From contig CASFLB010000015.1 of NCBI GenBank assembly GCA_949295395.1, positions 1 through 17,274 of the forward strand: 17,274 nt of DNA. The letters are read 5' to 3'. This stretch comes from an uncultured Pseudomonadota bacterium (GTDB lineage Bacteria; Pseudomonadota; Alphaproteobacteria; RF32; CAG-239). The notes beneath the pieces were generated by a model, which worked only from the letters and a program-made list of their open reading frames with translations, had not been told where the DNA came from and did not search any database. Both the position numbers and the translations under genes were made by a program. Positions 6,521-13,584 of the stretch are shown one piece after another; the stretch's first letter is position 1, and every line of letters starts with the position of its first letter.

Positions 6521-7132
6521 CTACTCTATTCTTATCGTGAAGCCTTTTTCTTGACTCTGGGTGATGTGATGTCCCTTTTCACGGCCTAATTCATATAAAT
6601 AAAGGCCGCCTGCATAAATTGCTTTGTTGTCAGGAACTTCTCCTTGCCATATTTTTTCAAGCGTGTTAATTTTCTCTTCCGATAATCCTCTTTGCGAGCT
6701 GACCCGCGCTGTAAGCTCCTTAGCGGTCGAAATTATTTCAATTTCTCCGCCTTTGATTATCGTATCGACTAAAATCATAACCGTAAGCATGGCTTCTCGA
6801 TTATAAGCCTTGTTTTCCAGCGACATCCGTAGACTTATACCATTTCCTTCACCACTTCCTATTGTTTTTATATAGGCCTGGCTGACTTTTTCAACTTGGA
6901 TGGCATCTTCAATATTGCTGTTTTCTAGTCCAAAAGCCATTCTAAAAAATTTAAGGCGGTTACTCAAAACCGAGGAACTTATTTTTAAGATGTTTTTTAT
7001 GTCTGATAAAAAATCCATATCTCCTTCTTCAAGAAGCTCAACCGCATTTCCTATTGCCCCAATGTTACCAATCAAATCATGACTGATACGGGTGCTTATA
7101 ACTTCGGCTAATTTTGTTGTTGGACCTTCCAT
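6521..7132 (-). CDS. chpT: ChpT-like histidine phosphotransferase
   Basis: 203 residues. Residues 10-32 read E-V-I-S-T-R-I-S-H-D-L-I-G-N-I-G-A-I-G-N and N-A-V-E-L-L, matching the HPTransfase (ChpT) signature with phosphoacceptor His18 followed by Asp. The rest fits the degenerate ATPase-like second domain: it lacks the N, G1 and G2 boxes of a true kinase, and ends with a G-L-Y-L-Y-E-L-G-R-E-K-G-H-H segment resembling the ChpT C-terminus. In Caulobacter, ChpT passes phosphate from the hybrid kinase CckA to CtrA and CpdR. Here the gene lies directly before a CheY-like receiver, which could be its partner or could simply share the operon. AAGGA lies 6 nt before the ATG, and the gap to the preceding gene is 12 nt. 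The family assignment is firm; that it is the CckA-CtrA relay protein is not proven. Confidence 0.8.
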   Translation of the reverse strand: MEGPTTKLAEVISTRISHDLIGNIGAIGNAVELLEEGDMDFLSDIKNILKISSSVLSNRLKFFRMAFGLENSNIEDAIQVEKVSQAYIKTIGSGEGNGISLRMSLENKAYNREAMLTVMILVDTIIKGGEIEIISTAKELTARVSSQRGLSEEKINTLEKIWQGEVPDNKAIYAGGLYLYELGREKGHHITQSQEKGFTIRIE

Positions 7133-7144
7133 CTCTTTTCCTTC

Positions 7145-8266
7145 TTAAAAGCTATATAAATTTGTGTTCATAAAGAGTTGATCTTCTCGTGACATTCGTG
7201 TGTAATCAAGCTCTCTTAACATTGGATCTTCCAGTTTTAACATTCCTGTTGAGGCTTTGAGAGTTGGCTTATTTCCTCCTAATCCCCATGTAATATCTTC
7301 CTGATTATCCGGGGCTCCGTACTTTTGATTTACAAGCTTCCAAAAGTCATAAATTTTTATGTTTCTAAGATATAAGGCTTTTGCACTTGTGCTTCGTATG
7401 TCCGTTGCCATACTTTTATATATAATCTGATATGCTTTATTATTCGTAAAATTACTGCTGTATCTGACCGTTATTTCTTCTTTTGTTTTATATTTTACAT
7501 ATTTGGTTGAAGCTATATATTGATAATTGTTTTTCTTCGCCATTTCGATAATACAATTTTCAACGCGCTCATATCCAACAACACCGTTATTGCGGCAACT
7601 TTCTTCATTTCTCCAGCGAATAAAGTTCGGTATATCATATTCTTGATTAACCTTTGAAAATCCCCTCTTTTTCATTGCTTCATCCGCTTGAAGGGGGGAC
7701 ATCCGCAACATTATCCCTGAAATATCAAAGACCGAAGCATTGGAGCGTTTTTTCTCTGTTTGCGAATCATTGATTAAATTTTCAAGTGTGCTTTTGGCAC
7801 TCTCTCCTGAAACCAAACTACTGCCAATTGTTGTTAAAGGTTGCTTTAGTTTGTTTATCCACGTCTCACTCGTCGAAGATGCTTCCTCTTGCGGGGCCGA
7901 AACTTCTTTTGCCTTCAAGGCATCCGTTAGACTTTGCCCCTCTGCTGTTTTCTTTTCTTCTTTTTCGGGCAATAAGGGCTGAACAACTTCTGTTTTCTCT
8001 TCAACAATCAGCGTTTCTGGAACTTGTGGTGGCTGTTTTGTTTCTTCTTTTGCATTTTTGGGAGAGCTTACAATCTCACCTCCATCATCAAATTCAAGGT
8101 TATCAAAGCTTAAAACACTATCATCAACCAACTGAGGATTTGCAATTTTTTCTTGAGAAACCGCCATTGACGGAGAATATAAAACAGCGCGCCCTTCTTG
8201 AGCATTTCCACTGCCCGAGAAAGCTAAACCGACTATTATTCCCCCTATCAAGCGGCTTATATTCAT
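7145..8266 (-). CDS. Secreted protein of unknown function, first gene of the chpT-cheY-cheR operon
   Basis: 373 residues with a signal peptide of about 22 residues (M-N-I-S-R-L-I-G-G start, ending S-G-N-A before Q-E-G-R), so probably periplasmic. Residues about 50-150 are low-complexity and rich in Glu, Lys, Pro, Ser and Thr, typical of a flexible linker. The C-terminal half looks folded. It begins with F-D-I-S-G-I-M-L-R-M-S-P-L-Q-A-D-E-A, which resembles the V-x-G-V-x-L-G-M-S-x-x-E-A pattern in other alphaproteobacterial envelope proteins, and later has Y-D-F-W-K-L-V-N-Q-K-Y-G-A-P. Two Cys (in E-S-C-R-N and E-N-C-I-I) may pair. No named family is recognised. The gene starts the operon and has only an A/G-rich ribosome binding region. 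A periplasmic protein at the head of a cytoplasmic signalling operon is unusual. Confidence 0.8.
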   Translation of the reverse strand: MNISRLIGGIIVGLAFSGSGNAQEGRAVLYSPSMAVSQEKIANPQLVDDSVLSFDNLEFDDGGEIVSSPKNAKEETKQPPQVPETLIVEEKTEVVQPLLPEKEEKKTAEGQSLTDALKAKEVSAPQEEASSTSETWINKLKQPLTTIGSSLVSGESAKSTLENLINDSQTEKKRSNASVFDISGIMLRMSPLQADEAMKKRGFSKVNQEYDIPNFIRWRNEESCRNNGVVGYERVENCIIEMAKKNNYQYIASTKYVKYKTKEEITVRYSSNFTNNKAYQIIYKSMATDIRSTSAKALYLRNIKIYDFWKLVNQKYGAPDNQEDITWGLGGNKPTLKASTGMLKLEDPMLRELDYTRMSREDQLFMNTNLYSF

Positions 8267-8301
8267 CTTTTTCTTTTCGATAACCTTTTATCCTTTTGTT
8301 T

Positions 8302-8307
8302 ACTATA
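8302..8307 (-). promoter_or_regulatory. Candidate -10 box of the 8266-5184 operon
   Basis: TATAGT on the minus strand, about 36 nt before the first ATG of the operon. The hexamer 17 nt upstream (TTTATT) is a poor -35 match. Weak evidence, given because an operon promoter must lie in this short gap. Confidence 0.3.
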
Positions 8308-8358
8308 TACCTTTTTATTTAAGAATAAACTGTTTCCTAAGACTTATCCGCACCTACA

Positions 8359-8400
8359 ATTAAAGCCGCCTTTTTTCATAGGCGGCTTTAATCTTTTTTT
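8359..8400. terminator. Strong hairpin after valS
   Basis: ATTAAAGCCGCC (8359-8370) pairs perfectly with GGCGGCTTTAAT (8381-8392) around a 10-nt loop. It starts 16 nt after the valS stop on the minus strand, so it most likely ends valS transcription. The longest T-run (8394-8400) is, however, on the plus-strand side; on the minus strand the stem is followed only by UGUAGG. Confidence 0.7.
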
Positions 8401-8407
8401 ATCAGCT

Positions 8408-11044
8408 TTAGAAGTTGGCTATTCTTTCAAGCGCGGCTTCAACCTTAGCTTTGTTTTCCTTAGCTTCGCTTTGACGGCGGCGTTCTTCTTCAACAACCGC
8501 GGCCGGAGCTCTTTCAACAAAGCTTGGATTGCTCAACTTGCGCTCATAACCTTCCAAATATTTGTTCAGGTTATCCAGCTCTTTTTTAAGGCGTTCTTTT
8601 TCTGCCTTAAAGTCAACAACGCCTTTTAACGGCAAAAGCAATGTGCTTTCTTTGAAAACACCTTGAACCATGTCCGGTGTTATCTCGCCTTCATAAGCGG
8701 CAATGCTCTCCAATCTTGCCAACGTGCAGATGATTTTATCGAGCTGAGACAAATGCTGTTTGCTCTTTTCTTCAGCACCTTTTAGATAAACCGTCAACTT
8801 AGCCGAGGCAGGAATATTCATTTCCGAACGGAGCGAACGAATCTCTGAAATCAGATCTATGGCCCAGTCAATCTCTTTCATGGCTTGTTCATCAATTGGT
8901 TCATTTTCCGGCCAAGCAGCGTGAATCAACTTAACGCTTCTTTCTGCCGTATTGTTCCAAAGCTCGGTGGTAATAAAGGGCATAAACGGATGGAGAATAA
9001 TCAGAATTCTATCCAAAACCCAAGCAAAAGTTGCTCTGGTTTCGGCCTTATCAGCCTCATTCTCGCCATAGAGAATCGGCTTTATCATCTCAATATACCA
9101 ATCGCAGAATGAGCCCCAAACAAATTGGTAAACAGCATTTGCCGCATCAGAGAAACGGAAACTGTTTAAATTTTCGGTGACTTCTTTGCTGGCTTCTTGA
9201 GCCTTAGCGATTATCCACTTATTTACAGCTAATTTTGCCTCTTGCGGATTATATGAGGTGTCCAAACGGCATTCGTTCATCTCACCGAATCGAGCGGCAT
9301 TCCACAGTTTGGTTGCAAAATTACGATAACCGGCAATACGCGCTTCTGACAAGTTAATGTCACGTCCTTGTGTTTCCATCGCGGCCATGAAAAATCTCAA
9401 AGCATCGGCACCATATTTTTCAATCGTGGCCATTGGGTCAACCGTGTTGCCCTTTGACTTTGACATCTTTTGGCCTTTTTCATCACGAATCAAGCCATGG
9501 ATATAACATTTTTTGAACGGAACTTGTTTCATCTTGTACATGCTCATCATCATCATACGAGCAACCCAGAAAAAGATGATGTCAAAGGCAGTTACTAAAA
9601 CTGATGTCGGGTAAAAGGTATCAAGATACTCCGTTTTATCCGGCCAGCCCAAAGTTGAAAAAGCCCACAAGCCTGAAGAGAACCAGGTATCCAAAACATC
9701 TGTTTCGCGGCGAAGTTCAACTTTTTTACCATAATGTTTTTCGGCAGCAGCAAGGGCTTCTTCTTCATTTTCTTCGCAGAAAATGGTTTCATCCGGTCCG
9801 TACCATATCGGCATTTGGTGGCCCCACCAAAGCTGGCGTGAAATACACCATGGTTGAATGTTTCTCATCCACTCAAAGTATGTTTTTTCATAGCTCTTCG
9901 GAACAAACTCCATTTCGCCGTTTTCAACAACTCTCATGGCTTCTTTTGCCAAAGTCGGCGCATCAACAAACCACTGGTCGGTCATCAAAGGCTCAATGAC
10001 AACGCCTGAGCGATCGCCGTAAGGAATAACCATCGGGTGATCTTCAATCTTGTCCATTAACCCCAGCTTGGTTAATTCCTCAATCGTTTTAGCTCTGGCT
10101 TCCTGCGTGGTCATACCTTCATAAGGGGTGTTTTCATTCAAGGTTGCATCCGGATTTAAGATATTAACCAACGGGAGGTTATGTCTTTTTCCGACTTCAA
10201 AGTCATTGAAGTCATGAGCCGGCGTAATTTTAACCGCGCCGGTTCCTTTTTCAGGATCTGCATGTTCATCAGCAATAATCGGGATAACTTTATTGATTAT
10301 CGGAATAATACAATTTTTGCCGATTAAATGTTTCAACTTTTCGTTATCCTTAGATATCGCAACAGCCGTATCACCAAACATAGTTTCCGGTCTGGTGGTT
10401 GCGATTGTAACATATTCACTGTCGCTGCCTTCAATCGGATAGCGGTAGTAATACATTTTTCCGAGTGTGTCTTTTTGAACAACTTCCAAATCCGAAACAG
10501 CTGTTCCCAATTTCGGATCCCAGTTTACTAATTTTTTGGCCTTAAAAATCAGGCCATCTTTATACAAGCTGACAAAGATTTTGCGAACGGCACGAGACAA
10601 GCCTTCATCCATGGTAAATCTTTCACGGCTCCAATCGCAAGAAGCACCCAAGCGGCGAAGCTGTTTGGTAATCGTGCCGCCAGATTGTTCTTTCCACTTC
10701 CAGACTGTTTCGATAAATTTTTCTCGCCCTAAATCATGCTTGGTCTTTCCTTCCTTGGCCAAATTTCTTTCAACAACCATTTGAGTTGCGATGCCAGCGT
10801 GATCCGTTCCCGGCTGCCACAAAACTTTTTTGCCAAGCATGCGGTTATAGCGAATTAAAATATCCTGCAAGGTATCATCCAATGCATGACCCATGTGCAA
10901 AATACCGGTAACATTGGGCGGTGGGATAACGATTGCAAAAGCATCTTTATTTGAACGCATATCCGGCTTAAAGTCTCCCGAATTCTCCCAATCCGCATAA
11001 ATTTTTTCTTCAAAATCCTTAGGGGTATAATTTTTTTCTAACAT
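8408..11044 (-). CDS. valS: Valyl-tRNA synthetase
   Basis: 878 residues, the usual length for the bacterial class I enzyme, which attaches valine to tRNA-Val and edits mischarged threonine. The catalytic Rossmann domain carries P-P-P-N-V-T-G-I-L-H-M-G-H, with the HIGH-type motif H-M-G-H at 50-53, and K-M-S-K-S at 526-530. The editing (CP1) domain lies between, with A-T-T-R-P-E-T-M-F-G-D-T-A-V and a G-T-G-A-V-K-I-T-P-A-H-D segment. W-C-I-S-R-Q-L-W-W-G-H precedes the second half of the active site. The anticodon-binding helical domain follows, and the last 65 residues form the Lys/Glu-rich coiled-coil arm typical of ValRS. GAGGAA lies about 8 nt before the ATG. The terminator of popZ upstream implies its own promoter. 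Confidence 0.98.
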   Translation of the reverse strand: MLEKNYTPKDFEEKIYADWENSGDFKPDMRSNKDAFAIVIPPPNVTGILHMGHALDDTLQDILIRYNRMLGKKVLWQPGTDHAGIATQMVVERNLAKEGKTKHDLGREKFIETVWKWKEQSGGTITKQLRRLGASCDWSRERFTMDEGLSRAVRKIFVSLYKDGLIFKAKKLVNWDPKLGTAVSDLEVVQKDTLGKMYYYRYPIEGSDSEYVTIATTRPETMFGDTAVAISKDNEKLKHLIGKNCIIPIINKVIPIIADEHADPEKGTGAVKITPAHDFNDFEVGKRHNLPLVNILNPDATLNENTPYEGMTTQEARAKTIEELTKLGLMDKIEDHPMVIPYGDRSGVVIEPLMTDQWFVDAPTLAKEAMRVVENGEMEFVPKSYEKTYFEWMRNIQPWCISRQLWWGHQMPIWYGPDETIFCEENEEEALAAAEKHYGKKVELRRETDVLDTWFSSGLWAFSTLGWPDKTEYLDTFYPTSVLVTAFDIIFFWVARMMMMSMYKMKQVPFKKCYIHGLIRDEKGQKMSKSKGNTVDPMATIEKYGADALRFFMAAMETQGRDINLSEARIAGYRNFATKLWNAARFGEMNECRLDTSYNPQEAKLAVNKWIIAKAQEASKEVTENLNSFRFSDAANAVYQFVWGSFCDWYIEMIKPILYGENEADKAETRATFAWVLDRILIILHPFMPFITTELWNNTAERSVKLIHAAWPENEPIDEQAMKEIDWAIDLISEIRSLRSEMNIPASAKLTVYLKGAEEKSKQHLSQLDKIICTLARLESIAAYEGEITPDMVQGVFKESTLLLPLKGVVDFKAEKERLKKELDNLNKYLEGYERKLSNPSFVERAPAAVVEEERRRQSEAKENKAKVEAALERIANF

Positions 11045-11077
11045 CTTATTGTTTCCTCTAATTTTTTAATTAACTTT

Positions 11078-11106
11078 TTCTTAACACTTAATTTCAAACA
11101 TGTAAA
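11078..11106 (-). promoter_or_regulatory. Candidate promoter of valS
   Basis: On the minus strand TTTACA (11106-11101), a 17-nt spacer and TAAGAA (11083-11078) with a TGT extension just before it. The -35 is good (5 of 6), the -10 is weak (3 of 6). It falls between the popZ terminator and valS, where a promoter is expected. Confidence 0.35.
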
Positions 11107-11107
11107 C

Positions 11108-11146
11108 ACAAAAATGCTCTCAGTTTCAGATGAATTGAGAGCATTT
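11108..11146 (-). terminator. Rho-independent terminator of the tolC-popZ operon
   Basis: AAATGCTCTCA (11112-11122) pairs with TGAGAGCATTT (11136-11146); the stem can extend inward with G-U pairs. On the minus strand it is followed by a U-run (A 11111-11114). It lies 30 nt after the popZ stop. Confidence 0.8.
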
Positions 11147-11176
11147 AAAAAGGTCAGGTCAGGCTGATGCCTTTTT

Positions 11177-11992
11177 TTAAGACCCAACCTTTGCCATCAC
11201 TCGTTTTACTTCTTCGCGGATTACGGATTCAACAACCTCGGTCAAATTCTTATCGACCCAAATTTTGGCTTCTTTCGAAACTTCTTCTCTTGCAAGTTCC
11301 ATAATATCTTTATCCACCGAAACTAAAGCTCTTTCAATTGCGGGCTTTAAGCTCTCAGCCATCACGGCTTTGATTAAATCTTCTACCGTTTGAGCACCCT
11401 CGCCAATTTTCATTGTCGGAGCGGCTGAAACGATTTCGGCGCCTTTTTCTTCTGAATTATTTTCAGAAAACATTTGAGCGAAATTGTTTATTATCGAATC
11501 GGAAACCGCTTCGGGAGCTTCCGATTTATGTTCAATTTCGGGTTCAGCTTGAGGCAGTTCTCTTTCCAAAACCGAATCGACGTTATTATCATCAATCGAC
11601 TGAATTAACTTATCCAGCTGTTCTTCCGATATTGCATCATCTTTTATCGGCTCATCCAGGCTTTGGGGTTGTTCCGCAGGATGCAAAATCTCCTCAGGCT
11701 CTTCTGTTGGCTGTTCATCAAACAAAGGCTCCGACGGAAGGTCAATATCTTCTTCTAATTTTATCTCAGGAAGATCATCATCTGATGCGGCTGAACTTTC
11801 TTGTTGCGGCTCTTGGTTCTCCTTTGTGGGCGCATCAATAATCATTGACGAAGATAAATCAAAAATATCATCATCGCTTTCTTCTTTTTGCGAAGAAGAA
11901 TGATTTTCTTCATCTTCAGATAGAATTCCTTTGATTGAAGACAGTATGTCTTCCATTGAAGGATTATCTTGAGGGATTTCATGTTCTGCCAT
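11177..11992 (-). CDS. popZ: PopZ (DUF2497) polar organising protein
   Basis: 271 residues. PopZ self-assembles at the cell pole in alphaproteobacteria, anchors the chromosome origin through ParB and gathers signalling proteins. The N-terminal helix N-P-S-M-E-D-I-L-S-S-I-K-G-I-L-S (9-24) is the conserved partner-binding region. The middle (about 30-180) is acidic and rich in Glu, Pro, Ser and Gln, as expected for the disordered linker. The C-terminal oligomerisation helices end in I-W-V-D-K-N-L-T-E-V-V-E-S-V-I-R-E-E-V-K-R-V, matching the family pattern W-L-D-x-N-L-P-x-L-V-E-x-x-V-x-x-E-I. The linker is longer than in Caulobacter PopZ. AGAGGA lies 7 nt before the ATG; tolC ends 23 nt upstream on the same strand. 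The tolC-popZ-valS order is common in alphaproteobacteria and supports the call. Confidence 0.9.
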   Translation of the reverse strand: MAEHEIPQDNPSMEDILSSIKGILSEDEENHSSSQKEESDDDIFDLSSSMIIDAPTKENQEPQQESSAASDDDLPEIKLEEDIDLPSEPLFDEQPTEEPEEILHPAEQPQSLDEPIKDDAISEEQLDKLIQSIDDNNVDSVLERELPQAEPEIEHKSEAPEAVSDSIINNFAQMFSENNSEEKGAEIVSAAPTMKIGEGAQTVEDLIKAVMAESLKPAIERALVSVDKDIMELAREEVSKEAKIWVDKNLTEVVESVIREEVKRVMAKVGS

Positions 11993-12015
11993 AATAGCGT
12001 CCTCTCTGTCTTGCG

Positions 12016-13383
12016 TTAATCATCAATTGAAAGCGTTAGCCACTTTCCTTTGGTTTCATCGTAGTATTTTTGAGCATCATAAAGCTCGACTTCAAGCTCT
12101 AAATCTTTTGCTGTTAATTTGCCCATAGCCATTAACAACTGCATTGATGAAACATAATAGTCTCTTTTGGCCTTAACTTCTTCAACATTTGAGTTCAACA
12201 ATTCTTGATAAGCGTTTAAAACATCAAGAATTGTACGGTTTCCTAAAGCTTCTTCTTTTTGGACACCGTCCAAAGCAACTTCATTGGCTTTGACTTGGTC
12301 TTTAATTGAAGAAATGCGAGCTTTGTTTGTTACCATAAATTCCCAGGCATTTTTTATGTCATAGCGAACTTGTCTTTCGGCGGCTAAAACATTTTCTTGC
12401 GCCTGCCATTTTTGATATTTGCTTTGACGAATTTTGGCTCTTGTTTCTCCGGCACTATATAAGGGAACAGACATATTAACGCCCCACTCAACATTATCGG
12501 TTGTATGCTCTCCATCATAGCCATGAGGGTCACTATTATTTTTTGAGACACTACCCGTCAAATTAACAACCGGAAGCAACGCACCTGTTTGCGCGGCAAC
12601 ATTATAGGTTTGCGAATCGAGCTGATGACGTGCCTCTTGTATTGAATAATTATGTTCTTTTGCATATTCATAAGCCGAACGGAAATCCTTCGGCAGATAT
12701 TTATTTATATCCCCTGGTTCGGTCAGGTCTTTGGGTTCGTTTCCTATAATGCGAACATATTCAGCTATTGACGACTCCAATGTTCCTTCCGAATCGATAC
12801 GATCGGCCTGCGCACTTGAATATCTTGCTCTTGCCTGAGAAACGTCGGTGCGGGTTACTTCACCAACCTTAAAGCGTTCCAAGGTTTCATCGAGACGTTT
12901 CTTTAATAATTTTTCATTGTTTTTTTGCAAATCGACAATTGCTTTGTTTTGAATAACATCGAAATAAGCGGTCGATGCACTCAGCAATGTTTCTTGTTCA
13001 ACATTCATCAAACTATTTTGTTGAGCCCGAATAGCACTATCGGTTGATTTTACGGTATTAACTGTTGAAAACCCCGAAAAAACAGGTTGAGTAATATCGG
13101 CTGAAATTGTTGTACCGGTTTGACCTTCATTAACTGTTGTTGAGGTTTCTAAATCATCATTCGTTTTAAGGTCATTGTACCCACCGTTTAATGAAATTGT
13201 CGGACGGAATCCTGAACGAGCTATCGCCGCTTTTTCATCAATTGAACGCAAATAGGCTCTTTGTGCTTGCAATGTCGGGTTATTTTCATAGGCCGAACCC
13301 ATAGCTTCAAAAATTGTTTCTGCTTGTGCAGCTCCCGATAAAGTCGTTGCAATTAATAACGCTGATAAAAAACCTTTTTTCAT
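12016..13383 (-). CDS. tolC: TolC-family outer membrane channel protein
   Basis: 455 residues from ATG 13383. TolC trimers form the outer membrane exit duct for tripartite efflux pumps and type I secretion. The protein starts with a clear signal peptide (M-K-K-G-F-L-S-A..., cleavage after A-Q-A) followed by E-T-I-F-E-A-M-G-S-A-Y-E-N-N-P, the usual TolC mature start. Two homologous OEP halves follow (about 25-220 and 230-440), with long helices such as Q-A-R-A-R-Y-S-S-A-Q-A-D-R-I. The second half holds N-L-T-G-S-V-S and V-P-L-Y-S-A-G-E-T-R-A-K, the beta-strand turn motif of the family. An in-frame ATG at 13401 would add six basic residues, but an AGGA abuts it with no spacer, so 13383 (GAGGAA about 10-12 nt upstream) is preferred. 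No inner membrane pump genes are nearby. Confidence 0.93.
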   Translation of the reverse strand: MKKGFLSALLIATTLSGAAQAETIFEAMGSAYENNPTLQAQRAYLRSIDEKAAIARSGFRPTISLNGGYNDLKTNDDLETSTTVNEGQTGTTISADITQPVFSGFSTVNTVKSTDSAIRAQQNSLMNVEQETLLSASTAYFDVIQNKAIVDLQKNNEKLLKKRLDETLERFKVGEVTRTDVSQARARYSSAQADRIDSEGTLESSIAEYVRIIGNEPKDLTEPGDINKYLPKDFRSAYEYAKEHNYSIQEARHQLDSQTYNVAAQTGALLPVVNLTGSVSKNNSDPHGYDGEHTTDNVEWGVNMSVPLYSAGETRAKIRQSKYQKWQAQENVLAAERQVRYDIKNAWEFMVTNKARISSIKDQVKANEVALDGVQKEEALGNRTILDVLNAYQELLNSNVEEVKAKRDYYVSSMQLLMAMGKLTAKDLELEVELYDAQKYYDETKGKWLTLSIDD

Positions 13384-13423
13384 TCTTTTATGTTTCCTCA
13401 TTCCTACTAAATCTCTTGTATGT

Positions 13424-13451
13424 AGTATATTAAACTGTTTGGATTATGCAA
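13424..13451 (-). promoter_or_regulatory. Candidate promoter of tolC-popZ
   Basis: TTGCAT (13451-13446), a 16-nt spacer and TATACT (13429-13424) on the minus strand. The -10 is good, the -35 only half matches. Predicted leader to ATG 13383 is about 35 nt. Confidence 0.35.
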
Positions 13452-13571
13452 TAAAATTTCTAAATAAAATAATAATAAATTTAGCATCTTGTTATAAAAA
13501 TAATCCATATTAACTATATTTCAAACAATTCTCCTCTATCTTTGGGATAATGTTGTAGGTTTAACTTTTTC

Positions 13572-13576
13572 AGGAG
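13572..13576 (+). promoter_or_regulatory. Ribosome binding site that fixes the glgP start
   Basis: AGGAG lies 8 nt before GTG 13585. A second in-frame GTG at 13576 overlaps this site and so cannot be the start it serves. Confidence 0.75.
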
Positions 13577-13584
13577 TGATTTTC

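Noticed and set aside
13540..13552. GATAAT as -10 box of glgP
   Set aside because: No acceptable -35 element at 16-18 nt; the nearest TTTCAA is about 21 nt away.
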